From Ectocarpus siliculosus (Eukaryota; Sar; Phaeophyceae; Ectocarpales; Ectocarpaceae): a stretch of DNA of 42,263 nt. The notes beneath the pieces are model-generated. The model did no database searches and was not told the DNA's origin. It was given only the letters and a program-made list of their open reading frames with translations. This document shows, piece by piece, positions 9,424-22,049 of the stretch; positions within the stretch are counted from its first letter, which is position 1; each line of letters starts with the position of its first letter. The stretch covers positions 43,893 through 86,155 of the forward strand of contig FN648379.1 of the NCBI GenBank assembly GCA_000310025.1. The letters are read 5' to 3'. The translations under genes were made by a program, and so were the position numbers.

Positions 9424-11894
9424 GTCCCCCCCCGAGGCGCGGGTGATCAATGAACCGCGTAGCGAAACAGGAACGATGGGCGAACACACCGGGTTTTACA
9501 GTCGACCCTCCCCCAAGAACTTCCATCGGACGGCAAGGTTGTCTGCCTTTCTTTTCGCTGTGAAGACTCTCTACCATCTTGTTTATCAGCGGGTGGGGTT
9601 GGATATAAAATCTTGTGTCAACGATCGCGGCTGGATAAAATTGCGATTCGGCACCGGGGTCAGAGATTGCATCGGCCGGAGAGATCGTACCGGGGTGCGA
9701 GAACCCCCCCCTAAAAAAGCAATAAGAACACACATCGCACCCGATGCACTCTCTCCGCCTCTCACGGTGACTGCTTAATGCTATCAGGCGCCGGACGATG
9801 TTAAGGTCCGATGCCTTCTTGTTTCTTCCCTTTTACGATGAGGAGGGTCGACTCCGTTGTGATACGCGCACATCAGGGACAAAGCCCGGTTGTTGCTATC
9901 CACGCTCGATTGCAAAATCGCTCTCTCGTGGGGTCCTCTAAGCAACGAGTGGTACTTAAATAGGAGGGTACAGAGGCCTAGCTGGGTGTCAATTGAGATA
10001 CAGCATACAACCACTTTCAGAACAACGGAATCTTCGGTATAAGCGGTGTGACCACAACATCTATATAGAAAATAGGAAATAGGTCGTGATCTTATCCCAG
10101 CCGCCGCCCGATTAGCTCATGAGTTTGTAACCACGACAAACGGTCACAGGGAGGAGGCGGAGAATGGGTCAACAGAAAACTGGACCAAGGCAACACCCGA
10201 GAGAGCTTCGGCCGCATTTCAGCATCCCGGCGGGAACGGGTCCTGCATCCATCAATAGGCGTCGGTATTGTGGAGCTTCTCGTTCTCCTGGTAACAAGAA
10301 GCCTGAGAAAAAACTCCTGGAAAATAATACACCATTTTGAAGGGCAGCAGTTTCGGAGATGTGGTGCGAATGGTTGAGCACGAGGTGTATTGTTGACCTC
10401 GCCTTGCAGGGAGGTCCCATTCACTATCGCCTGTATAGATAGGCGTTTTCTCTCTGCCGGCGATAACTTCATGCACTGTCACTGTCAATAGATCAGCACA
10501 CCATCTGGTTTCCGTTTTGAGGGGATATGTTGTGTATGATGTTATGTAAAGTACTTTTTGTATACCATATCTTACCATCGAGGCGACGAGCGTTCACCCT
10601 AAAGGAGGAGCTAACAAAAGGGCAGGGATCTGGTATCTTTCATAGCAAATTGCTACGACGAGGTCCGTCCCAGCCATGGCTTTGGTTGTGTTGTGGAGAG
10701 AGGTTAAGGGAAGAACGCACGATAATCGAATACCCCATCGGGATTGACTCACAGAATACACCAGCAAGATAAGATTCTAAATATTGCTCGAGGTTCGCAG
10801 CAAGCCATTGCCTACCCCAAATCGAGCGCGTAATCTTACTAATCTAGTTCTGACTTTCCAGCCGGGTACGTCCAGCTGAAATTGCCCGGTTTCTTGTGCC
10901 TATCCTACGACGACGGTGCTGATTTGGACAACACGGTCATCATGTAATCTACACCGGATTTCTGTGATTAATGTCGATATCTCACAAGGAGAAACCACGT
11001 GCTCAAAGTTTTTTTCGCCGCATACGTTCGCACGAAAAAAGCCACTAACCCTGAATGAATCTCGATTGACAACAACGCTTCTAAGATCTCCAGCTTGCGC
11101 GAACCCAAGCTTGCACGACGAGTCTTCGGTACAGTGGCGTACATCAATTGCAGATCCAAACGAGCAGAGCGCACGGTATCACGGAAATTTGGTCAACTTC
11201 CTTGATCCACAAGGAATTATGCTGGGCGGTATTATTGCCGTCCCCGATCCACTTCTTCTCCCCGGTTGGGGTATCTACAGCCAGATGGGCGTATCATCCA
11301 CCTGCTCTGCCGTGTTCGACCCAACCGAACCCATGTTCCTACTCCCGCATTAGGGTCGCTAGCGTACTCTCCCGACGGCGTCCTCATGCTGCCGGTGCTA
11401 CCGTCGTCTTTGCCCGAGCGGGACAAGGTAATCCAGGTGGCGGGTACGGAAATCTGGGATAATCAAATCTACCTTGCTCGTCGTCTTCGTCACTGGAACG
11501 GCCATTGTCAGCCCCCCCCCTCTCTCTCTTCTCCTGCATCCCCGTCCCCAACGCTCTGGTCACCCCTCCCTCCCCCCCCGGCGCGTGCCCATCGCTGCCG
11601 GTCTGTGAAGCTTCCTCCTCATTGTCGCTGGAGTCTCTCGGCGTCCATCTCTCTGTATACAGGGGGGATGCAACTTGTCCTACCTCGGCATGATTCAGCT
11701 GGTCGTCTGAACCGTCAGCGGTCCTCGCCAGTACAATACGTTCGATAAGTAGTAATCTAAGGCGAAACGTATCTAGCCTGGGCGATCGCCGCAATTTCCG
11801 AGAATGAATGTCGCCACCCCTTGGTTGAGCGATAAGCTCACGCCGCCAGTCGGACACTGTCAACGTGTTGCTTACTACCCCGCCCCTGCGACCA

Positions 11895-11940
11895 GGTTAC
11901 CGCTTTTTTTTGCCTTTTTTTTGTTTTTTTTGCGGTAACC
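11895..11940. repeat. hairpin with T-rich loop
   Basis: Perfect 9-bp arms ggttaccgc (11895-11903) and gcggtaacc (11932-11940) enclose a 28-nt loop made almost entirely of T runs. It could be the end of a small element or a structured transcript end. No adjacent gene is supported. Confidence 0.6.
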
Positions 11941-12141
11941 ATGAATGGTGGTCGAGTAGATTATGTTGTGCGGGGTGGAGAACCCTCACTCCGCGCAAAG
12001 GGGATAATCGCACGTTGTGTTAAATTGGTCAAACACCCTCGAGGCAGTTACACAGAGCATACAATTGTCTCTGGAAGTGAACGCACCAGAAAATAAATTA
12101 AGTCATACGCAGCTGTCATCCGTACGCAAGGAAGTAAGCAC

Positions 12142-12282
12142 AAGATGCCGAACACCCTTCGCAGGATGCAGTGCACCCTTCATGTGACTCGCCGAACACC
12201 TCACGGCGATATTAAGATGCCGAACACCCTTAGCAGGATACAGCGCACCCTTCATGCGACTCGCCGAATACCTCACGGCGCT
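12142..12282. repeat. 72-bp tandem duplication
   Basis: Two copies begin with aagatgccgaacaccctt at 12142 and 12214 and both end in cctcacggcg. They differ by a few substitutions. Each has an inner gactcgccgaa block. The downstream flank (cggcgcttcgcgcttgg) continues a GC-rich inverted motif. Confidence 0.85.
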
Positions 12283-13799
12283 TCGCGCTTGGTGATGTGA
12301 GAGCCTGGTCCGGTGAGAACCCGGCGTGCTCCGTCCCGGCTTTGTAGGGATGCGAGGTCATCAATGGTCTAACGACTACGGCATGCACGACTATGAGTAC
12401 ACCCCCCCCGCCCCCCCGCCCCTGCCTATTTCTTGGGTGTTCTTGACACGCACCCACCACCCTGCGACACTGTTTTGTTTTGGCAGCGAGCCCGTTTGGG
12501 TTCGTTCCACCATGATGGTGCACCTCGTTTGCGAATTCGTTCATTGTTGGACTGGTTCTTATTTATCACCTCGGAACTGCTGTGGGATGACCTGTTCGTG
12601 CAAATGCTTGTTTTTCCTGTAGGTTCTCAGTCAGTCGAGATACGGTCGTATGTAGTCTAAATACTTTGAACATACGTACATGTGAACCCTCAAGCGTTAG
12701 ACGCGCACGCACGTAGTATTTGTACGGCAACAAACAGTGTAGTCAATACTCGTGAGTTGAGAATCGAAGGCACAGACAACACATACAGCAACATGTGGCT
12801 GCCAACATATTATTGTTGCTGTTTTCGCTGTGTGTATGGTGGCACGCGTACGTTCCGTCAACGCTAATAATACATACGAAGTACACACGTACCCCCCCCG
12901 TGGCCACTCGAGCGGGACATAAAAAGCTGGCAAACACATCGTGTGGTATCTGTCGTAGATATCGCAACCTCTTCTTTGTGACTACCACACGAAAATGGAC
13001 ATGATGGTGCAGACCGTGTGCTTTGAGGAACACAAAGGAACGAAGATCGGGCGACAGAACAGAGAATGAGAAAAATCAAGAAATTACACAAAAAGGTAAG
13101 AAAATGGTGAGACCACTCCCGTGTGTCCGCACATGATCCGAAATGTGTCCACGTGTCCACACGTATACATACCCGGTACATACGCGTACCACATTGAAAA
13201 TACGTTTGAAAACTGAGGGAGATTGCATGCCCTACGACTAAAAGGGCGCCACACACGAAACGCCCGACCAGTACCTAACACATTTCTTCTGCACCTTCCC
13301 AACATAACATATATGAGACACACAAGACAGCTACCAAACGGTCTTGTTGAGCCTGTTACCCGCAGGGGAGATGTCCCTATATGCTGTCTGGGAAACCGTA
13401 GACATACAGGTACTTTCTGACGCTATGAATTCATTGCAAATCTGTCTCAGACTCTTTTCTATGATAGAGAGAGATGGATTCGTTGTGTCATATATTATTA
13501 AGAAAAAACAAATAAATAAATAAATGCCGTTCGTTGTCGAGGTGCCAATGGATGACGAAAGTATTCGTTCTACGTAGAGGGTGTCGTACACGCGTGAGAT
13601 ACATTATTAGAAGAGTTTAGTGTTTGGCAATCTGGAACAGCAGTGATCAGCTCATGAGCCAAGTGCGAGCGTGACGCAGCAAAGATTTGGTGGTGTCGTT
13701 CGTCCGTGGCGGATGTTCGTCCGACGTCCGACCTGCAACGAAAAATGAAACGCCAAACACAGCAAAGGATCTGCGGCCCCACAAACCCCGAACAGGAGG

Positions 13800-13953
13800 G
13801 GGGGTGCAATAATGCAATCTGTTGTGCCCCACGGTGATCCTCCATCCTCCAACGAGCAGAGGGACACACACACACCCACATCATCAAATAAAGACTTCCA
13901 CAACTTCTCGGCTCTCTTCACACCTCTCTTTTCTCTTCCCTCTCGAAGCGACG
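13800..13953 (+). promoter_or_regulatory. probable core promoter/leader of KNH-like gene
   Basis: The 70 bp before the ATG are strongly pyrimidine-rich (cttcacacctctcttttctcttccctc type), preceded by an A-rich stretch containing aaataaagac. Pyrimidine-rich leaders are common near transcription starts of protein genes. No element is proven. Confidence 0.3.
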
Positions 13954-16900
13954 ATGGCCCGCACTGCTTTTGTTGCTCTCGCATGTGGCATGCTCGGCGC
14001 TGCCAGCGCGCTCGAGGTGGTTACACCTGCCGAGGGGGACATCGTTGTGGCTTCCAGGTGAGACAGAACGGGGCAGCCAGTCAGAAGGTCGTGGTTGGGG
14101 ATTTCGCAAAATAATCCGTCGCTCACATATCCGCGGGCGGGCCGAGTGAGAGGTGACTGTGTGTGTTCGCCCCCAAGACATGCGCGAGTGCCGCACAGCA
14201 GGAAGGGCTGCTTCGCGTGCTGCGCGGGAATCCTCGTGCTGCTGTGGAACCATTTTGTTCTGTCGCGCCCTTGCTGCTTCAAATCTTAAAACCTTCTCCT
14301 TTCTTCTCGGCGCTTGATGTGTGTAGCCTTTTATCCGGATTATTTCACGTCACCGGGCAGCTCCGGTTTGGAGGTAGAGAGACACAGACCTCATGCGCGC
14401 GAACAGCGATGTGTGAAGCGGCCGTGGAGCGCCCGCTCACGCATGCCTGCTTCATATGCCGCAGACGCAGTTCTACGTGGCCCGCGCGCGCGCGCCCGTA
14501 AGCGCATTACACTCCGGTTGTGGTGTCGGCTCTTTCCTCTCTCTCATGATGCTGCCCGCTTTGTTTTTCTTCCATATTTTTGAAAGCTTGTTTTTGCCCT
14601 TTTTTTGATCGGGGAACACAATGCCGAATCAACCCAACCACGCGGCCTCCGGCTGAGCACGGAGGGCTTTCGCATCGGCGGTGTCGTGCGTCGTCCTAGG
14701 GGCAGCGCGTTGAGAGGGCTGATGGAGAGAGAACCATAGGGCAGGCAACAGGCGGTGCCGCAGCTTTCGCCAGCAACAACTTTTTATTGTTCATCCGCCC
14801 ACACCCACACGTGCACATGCCTGCCGGCCAGCGTGGGAGGCCACGACGGCACACGATTACCTACCGCATGGAGCCTGGGCTTCTCTCTTCTTCCCACACC
14901 GCCATCTCTGCGAAAAAGCCGGCGGTCCGCATTAGCGTAGCAGAGGGTAGATGCAGGGCCCACCCCCGCGGTGCGTCAGCTCATTTGCCGGCACCAACGC
15001 ACATACATCTAGATCGAGAGAAGTGAGGAGTGCGGAATCTGAAAGAAGGGCGGGTAGATAATTTGATTAATTTCTCTGTCTCTCGGCCGCCGCGGCAGCC
15101 AGCTGTCAAATAATTTCTTGAGGAGAGGACCGGACGTCACGAGGGGTTAACCCATCGCGTGGCCCATCTCCCGCTGATGCGTGCTCGTATCAAACTATCC
15201 GCGGCACCGCAAGACGTTGGAAGTGCTCATGTGTCGTCGTCATGCACGCATGCCCTCACAAGGAATTTGCCATCTTTTTTTTTTTTCCGACCTTCCTCTC
15301 CGCCCCCAAAAGCGCGCACTCGATTTTATGTTCTGACCGGTGGTACTTGGCAGAAAGGCGTGTCCACTTCCTTCTCGCGGTAGCTCCCCTAAGTTGAAGT
15401 GCTTGACCAGCAGCTGATCTCTGCTTCACGCCGAGCGCCAGACGGCGTTGTTTTGCAGAAGTATATCCTTCTTGTGGGATTGTCGATGGTCAGACTCTAC
15501 CGTTCTCAATAGTGAAGAGTGATGCAACGGCTGCTGTTGTGTTTTGTAGTTTTTGCCAGCCTACACAGTGGGGACACGCGCCGCTCCTTTGCAGCGTCTG
15601 TAGCTCAGAACTTCAATCCCCACGTGCGTACCAGTGGGCGTACCGAACTAGTCGCTCAACCTGGCGTCAGTCAAACAAACCAAGGGCTTGATTTCTCCTA
15701 TGATCCGTGACAAACGGAGTGAATTCCATCTGTCTGTGTGGGAAATGTCGATCGTTGGATGACATGCCGAAAGAAAGGATTGTCACGTGCGCACACACAC
15801 CCGCTCCCTTTTTTGCAGGCACAAATGGCCTCCCCTGTAAAGAGCCAGCTGTAAAAACCAAACGATGTTGCAGGTGTATATAGAAAGAACGTTACATGCA
15901 TGCCCAGGTTCTCAGGACGGATACACTCTCAGCATGCCCTCCCTCTCTGTTCGAACAACTCTGGCCAGATGCCTGCTGTCGAATGTCCGGGGGTGCCGAA
16001 AGACACAAAAAAATGATTTTAAACCTTATTTGCCTCGCAACTTGTCCGGAGTCATGTCAGAACAATGAGATATGAACAACTTCGTCATTGATACCCCGCG
16101 CCTGCTGAGTTTAATGCCTTTCCCGTGTCGAGGTTTGGCTTTCGTGGCGTTGTGTTTGCTGATTGTTTCGGCGGTTATGTGGGCAGGACCCTCTTCCGTC
16201 GCCTTGTTTCGGATGCTGTGTGGCGCGGGTTTAGTTGTCCAGAATAATATACGAAATAAATAAATTCGGGGTCGACTTGCGTTCACAAATAATTAAACCG
16301 AGAGTGTTCATGGCCTCACATTGTAGACAATACTGCTTGCTCCATTTTTCGCAGTTGCTGGCCCCTCAAACCCATAATTAGCTTCACCCTTGGATGCGGA
16401 AACAGCAGACGGCGTTGGAACGGGCGTGATGTTTATTGACGGAGCCTCGTGACTCTGTAGAGGCACTCTACTGTCTGTTTTTCTTCGAAAACGTCATGTC
16501 ACGCACGCACCACCACAGAAAACCTGCATTATTTTTATTTTTCTCTCATCCGATCGTGACTTGTTTTATGGAGACGTGTTTTGAACAACAGCAGGTGTCG
16601 GCGAAACCGGCTGTGGAAGGGTCGGGTGTGCCTGCTTGGTCTCCCTGTTTCGTGTGTGTTGTCATATTCTTGCACTGAACATTCAGTGAGCGTTCCACTG
16701 AAGGTGATGCGTTGTCCAAATGCCGCGAGTTGTTTTTTAAGCATGATGGGCGCACGCGTGTCCTAACCGAAAGGCGGTGGTAGATCACACATGAACGATT
16801 ATTTTCCCGTGTTGCTTGCCAACGGCGTTGGCGACGGTACCCTACTTTTTGTTAAGCAACGAAATTAAAGTTTCCAAAGCAGCGCCTGGAAATATTGGTT

Positions 16901-19859
16901 ACGATAATGTCCCCCAATTTTCATGGGGGGCATTTCTGTGCCATCCGATATTTTTGGCAAGAATAGCAAGGAACGCGACAGCAGTATAGAGCAGAGTTCA
17001 CTCGACAACTGAATCGTGCGACCGCCAAAGTACGGTACGATAGTAAACGATCCAGCCAGTGCTGCCCAGAAGTGGTGGATGCTGAAACTCTAACCAGATT
17101 GCTCTCTCGATGTCCATCTACTACAAGTACTGCTGCCTGTTCCTGGATACCGCAGTGCCTTCATTGCCCGCGGCCGATTCATCTTTTACTGCTGTGTTGC
17201 CTCTGCGCGCTCCTGCGGCTAGCTAGCCGAAGAGAACATTTAAACTTGCAACATGCGTGATAATTCCGGTGTTGTCCCCTGTGCACCCTCTTTCACCCTC
17301 GACGTCAACCCCCGCCCTTCTTGCAACAAAGCAGCAATGCCCGATGTAAACTGACCATTTTACTATTTTTGAATAATTTACGAGAACCTGTGCACCGCGC
17401 AATGACTTGCAACGTCGGTTTTCAAATACACAACACGCTTTCTTGTGCCAAACACTGATCGCACCGCATTTTTATCATTCCAGGGCGTACACCGTGGAGT
17501 GGACCGGCACCGGGTCGAACAACCGCTACGAGATCGACCTTTACTACTGCGGATCCATGTGCATGGAGGTGAGGATTGCTTTCCATTTTGTGGGGACTAG
17601 ATGTATCGTATCGTTGCCAGTTGGCGACGGTATGTTTTTTTCCGTGGTTGGGCTGGTCGCGGCAGCAAACTCGCCTCATTATTTTGTTTGAAAGGCAAGC
17701 ATGGACGTAATGCCAAAGCTTTCTCGCCTACGGTAGTAACACGAACCTGCCTGAACATACCTCGTTCCGCCCCTGAACTGCGCTGTCCATGAAACAAAAC
17801 GACTACCCATTCGTCATCCCTTGCGACCTGTCGTACCCACTATTAGTATTAGTCATCCTGCCATCGCTTTGCGACCATCCTCTATCAGTCAAGTCAGAAG
17901 GAGCATTTCATCTTGAACCCCGCCATTTTTGTCCCGCTGAAACTGCGTTCTCTTTCCTCGGCAGGATGAGTGCGGTGACTGGGTGACTGCTCTGTGCCCG
18001 TACGGCGAGGACGGCTGCCCCGACAACGAGGGCGACTACGACATCGTCATGCCCGAGCCCATGAGCGGCACCTCCGGCTCCGGCTACAAGGTAACTATCA
18101 AGCTTTTCTACACCAAAGAATTCTCTAGCGGCGACGACATTGAGAGTCCTTGCAGTAAACGGGCGAAAGACAAGCGTGAACGGCTGGACGACAGTTTGAT
18201 GCTACAAAATGCGTGGGCGAGGTGGTCGACACAAAGGACAACGAGTGGTGTTTTGTCAACTCTTCCGAAGAGGGCCAAGTCCTCTGGAGTAGTCTAGAAT
18301 CGTGCTTGTTTCTTTTGAGGCTTGCCGTATACTACGCGCTTGACAAGCGACGTACGATGCGAGCAATCTCTCTTGGCAGTTGCTGTCGTTGTTGTGTTGG
18401 ATGTGGGAATGAAGAAATCAAGTTCTGTCCTTTACTCAATTACTATCTCTTTCCGCGCCCTTCCAACCCACACTTGATAATGGATGATGATACACAAAGC
18501 CTATGCGTTGCAGTCTTGTCATGATCAACGTCTGTCTAATGCTTGAAGTTGAAAACACCCGTTGTGATGCGTTCGTTGTGATTCAATTCCGGTCTGTCAT
18601 CACATTCTTCTTATGTTCTACGGTGGCGTGTTGCCGATATAGGTGCGCGTGGCGGACGTGGACGATGACGACTCGGGCGACTGCTCGGACGAGTTCTACC
18701 TCATGGCGCACGCCGAGGCACCCAGCGCCGGCGACGCCGGCGGCCCGTACGTGACGGTAACTTCGCCCTCCAGCGGGGACTCTGCCGAAGCCGGCGAGGA
18801 GTACACCGTGGAGGTGAGCATTCTAGAGGGAACACGTGTGAAGAAAAATATGCGAGTTTCGCCTGTTCAGCCGACAGTGTTGATGGAAGTACTTCGGTGG
18901 TTGGATGGCGTTGCAATGGGCTTGTATCGATGGATGGCGAATTGGTCGTGTTTCTAGCCGTGTTACGCGTTGCTGCTTGAAACCGAACGCCGAGAAATCA
19001 ATATTTTGCACTCGTTTTTGGAAGTGATTTATGTGGGTGTGGCAATCCCCTGCTAGTCGATTACTCAATTTTCCTCCGCATCACTCGCTTTTCCGTTTCG
19101 AAGTTCGACTACGACAACGGTCTCGGATCGTCAGTGGGACGTTTCGCCATCGACCTCTACTCGGCCACGGGATCTGGCGACTGCGGCACGTTCATGTACA
19201 CCCTGTGCGACAAGCCCACCATCGGCTGCAAGGATTCCAGTGAGTTAAACGTGTCCAGTGTTTTCGTTGCCGTCGGTCTTTGGAAGCATCGATTGTTCTG
19301 ACACGAAGAAACTTGTCGGTACCAGGTGTGCCACGAACGAGGTCACCGCCAACGCCGCTACATGCGTTGTGTCCTGCGTGCGTGCGTGGCAAGTCAAGTG
19401 CCCGTACGGCAGTGTTTTCGATCTCGCATGATTTGTCTCATGACAAACCTTGGGCACCTTCGAGCAGCGTTGGTTGAGGGTACGCGCTGGTTGAGAGAGT
19501 AGCATGTCGGGGCGAGGAGTCGATCTGCGTTTGTCTGACACAAGAAGAAGAGACCAACCCCTATAGACGCTTTGACTCCCGTCCCTCGCTTTGCCGTGAT
19601 GCCGTCGACCCTAACAGTGGGCGACTACGATGTGGAGATCCCGGAAGATGCCGAGGCAGGCATGTACACCATCCGCGTGGGAGACTTCGAGGACGACTCG
19701 GTGTACGGGTGCTCGGACGAGTTCGAGATCCTCGGTGCCGACGACTCGCCGGATGACGGGGACCTGGACATGGAATCCGAGGACGCCGACTCGAGCGACG
19801 ACGACTCGAGCGACGACGACTCGAGCGACGACGACTCGTCCATGTCGTACCGCTTCTAA
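13954..19859 (+). CDS. secreted protein, two KNH/Kre9-like domains with Asp/Ser tail
   Basis: Six exons: 13954-14057, 17484-17568, 17965-18090, 18643-18813, 19104-19239 and 19567-19859 (TAA), giving 304 aa with every junction phase-consistent and GT-AG. Residues 1-19 are a signal peptide with likely cleavage after ASA. Domain 1 (~20-125) and domain 2 (~140-270) share one plan: V-x-x-P at the start, YTVEW/YTVEF, then IDLY, a Cys-rich middle, Y-x-I/V-x-V, and a closing DCSDEF or GCSDEF. This matches my picture of the KNH/Kre9-type (Ser-Thr-rich GPI-anchored) beta-sandwich family. The last ~30 residues are DSSDD repeats ending SMSYRF. There is no C-terminal hydrophobic tail, so a GPI anchor is unlikely and a soluble extracellular or wall protein is inferred. 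The family call is moderate; the exon model is strong. Confidence 0.82.
14058..17483 (+). other. intron 1 of the KNH-like gene, 3426 bp
   Basis: Donor AG|GTGAGA, acceptor TTCCAG|GG, phase 2. It separates the signal-peptide exon from the mature protein, a common arrangement. No nested gene was accepted. A 63-codon hydrophobic ORF (16072-16263) is unsupported. A small GC hairpin (gtcccccaattttcatggggg) lies near 16907-16927. Confidence 0.75.
19788..19832 (+). repeat. three exact 15-bp repeats coding DSSDD
   Basis: The unit gactcgagcgacgac is repeated exactly three times in frame (19788, 19803, 19818), followed by a partial copy. It codes the acidic Ser-Asp tail of the KNH-like protein and places an XhoI site in every unit. 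The lack of synonymous change suggests recent expansion. Confidence 0.9.
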
Positions 19860-22049
19860 GGATGTATCTACGACGATCCCCAACCGGCCTCTATCTACTA
19901 CGGCTCCTCTTTGCCAAACGAAATCGTAACGCTGCTGCGAGGGGAAGAGCTGGGGCAACTCGCCCGTCCGTCGTAGCGATTTATCCTTGTGTTTGTCTAC
20001 TGCTTCGCAAGGGTTGATGGAACAGGACGATGTGTTGAATGTCCGAGCGGAAACTCAAGTGGGGTGATGGCATAGGGAAAGTGGCAGTCCGCACAGGCGG
20101 AAAAGGCTTACTTGTGCGGTTGCGTTTGTTATCGAGTTGATCCCCGAACGTCGAAAGCTTGTTTTTGTCGTTTCAGTTTCGAGATAATCGCTCGATGAAG
20201 TCTTTGTTCTTGGATGTCAGCTGTAGCTGTGAGAGGGGCGATTCCCGTCCTGTCTCTCTTGTTTTGTTGCCCCGCTTTTGGGCGGAGTTTTTCGACCCTT
20301 TGGTTCTTCTGTTTTGTGATGCGTTGTTGTTTTACTCCGTGTGCTGTATCCCCCCGGCTTGAAAGCTCCCCTCGTATACGGGTCTGGTACGGCTGCAGTT
20401 TGGAGCTCAGCGCAGTGCTCTTGGTAGGAGGGCATTGGTTTCTCCCAAGTTCCCTCTGTTTCTCCAATCAAGATCACGAGTGCAATAGTGACGAAGGAAA
20501 TTAGGAATACCCTGCCCGCGACGAGCCCGAAGTGTTGTGTGGTGAAGGGGTAGGTAGAAAGCAGGCCCACCTTTTCAAGTACGAACCGTCGACCGACCGA
20601 AATCGTTTCCCGCGGTAGCTTTTTCCCTTGGGGTTTTCTTCCGAATGTGCTGTGTTCTCACTTGGTTTTGCTCTTGAGCGTCATACAGAATTATTACCAT
20701 CCACGTTCCCTTCGCATGCAGCTTCGCTCATCCTTTTTGAAGTCGCAAATGTTTTCGCGCTGTTCTTGCCCATCGAAAAATGTAAGGGGTAGTGGAGGTG
20801 TGGAAGACCTGACCAATTTCGGTGGGACTGGTTCTCGTCGAAAGCGGGAGGCACGGGCGATGTTATAGAACCAGTTGATAGCCGAAATCTGGTCGAAGTC
20901 CAGTTTGAAGAGGGGCGGTGTCCTGCACACACCACGTAGCACGCATTCCTGTGTGTCATGGGTTGGGAAGTTTTGTGTACATGGTATTAGTGCGTGTGCT
21001 GCCTTGGCAAAGCGTCTATTTTTGGGACGGGAAGGTTGGGGGAGTAGGCAGAGGAAAGGGACGTGTGTACAATGACGAGAGGCGAGGGGCGTTTTTTTTT
21101 GCTCCATCCTGTCGTTGTTGAGGCCGTCTGGTTGGTTGGTAATGCTTCGTTGTGTTTGCCCATTCGCGGCCCCGCCATCTCGACAATGGCAGCTGTTCCT
21201 TGGTTGACAGCGCTTACGAACCGTGCGTGAGACAGGTGCTTTGATTGTGATCTGGGGTGAAGTGTTTCAAGGAAGGACAGGTCGCCAGTGAGATCGTCGA
21301 GTATTTTGGTGTAGTAGTCCTTCCTCGAGCAATTCAGCCGCATATTTTCTTCCGTTTCTTTCTCTCTCACCTGTCCGGTGTTTCTCTATATGTATTGTTA
21401 ATATGCATGATATAAATTACGATTTTTACACCGGCCCGACTCAGTTTGCGTGAATACGCGTGCATACGTTTGGGGCCGTCACGCATCATGGGGATTTGGA
21501 TTATCGGTGTGCTTCCAGTGAGACGTGCAATCGTGCAATCTGCTAATTGAAAAGACCGGAGTGAACATTGAGGTTGGAGCAACAAATTTCACTCCTGCCT
21601 GGCGGGTCCCGCCATTCAAGTGGGTCCGAGACAAACCTATGTACTGTCAGAACCTTCGGTTTCACTTGTGGAGGAAATTCTAGGGAGCCCATGTTTCCTG
21701 TAGTGGAGTGATTTTCCACGAGCGAGGCGGTAATCGGAAAAAGCTCGCCGGAACTAACACCTGTGCGACGTGCACGTTGGGCATCCTTCCCTTGGCCTGT
21801 TGCCCCGGCGATACCCCATTTTTTCGCCGAAAGAATTCCCAACATTGTTGTTGGTGTCCCTTTCGTTTAGGCATGTGTAACCGGTGGCCAACTCTCTGCT
21901 AGATACCTAGATGCGGTCATTTCTCAATTGTCTCGAGCGCAATCACTCGCTCTACCAGGCTCCAAGGTTGTTTCGGGTGAGAACCGAAACTATCCAAACA
22001 CGACGGTGTCGACAATAAGCGCTCCATCTCGGGTCATTCCACCGGCCAA
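19860..22049. other. convergent intergenic region, 2.2 kb
   Basis: The KNH-like gene (plus) and ERV1 (minus) end toward each other here, so both 3' UTRs should lie inside. No canonical AATAAA could be assigned as a poly(A) site. ORFs up to ~137 codons occur on both strands without domain signal or codon-like pattern. I see no RNA gene or transposon. Confidence 0.55.

Larger units (their letters stand above)
9424..13953. other. 4.5 kb without a supportable gene
   Basis: ORFs here are short, overlap on both strands and carry no recognisable domain. The longest (11863-11384, minus, 159 codons) has an acidic, Gly/Ser-rich second half and could be a retroelement or exon fragment, but nothing confirms it. 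Specific structures are listed separately at 11895-11940 and 12142-12282. The last ~300 bp hold the promoter and leader of the KNH-like gene. Confidence 0.5.

Noticed and set aside
10092-10578. overlapping minus ORFs suggestive of an LTR-retroelement remnant
   Set aside because: No gag, protease, RT or integrase motif, and no matching long direct repeats found.
11384-11863. 159-codon minus ORF with acidic Gly/Ser-rich half
   Set aside because: Could be an exon or retroelement piece, but no motif, start context or neighbouring exon supports it.
16072-16263. 63-codon plus ORF with a hydrophobic stretch inside intron 1 of the KNH-like gene
   Set aside because: One short ORF, no homologue recognised, no splice or promoter support.
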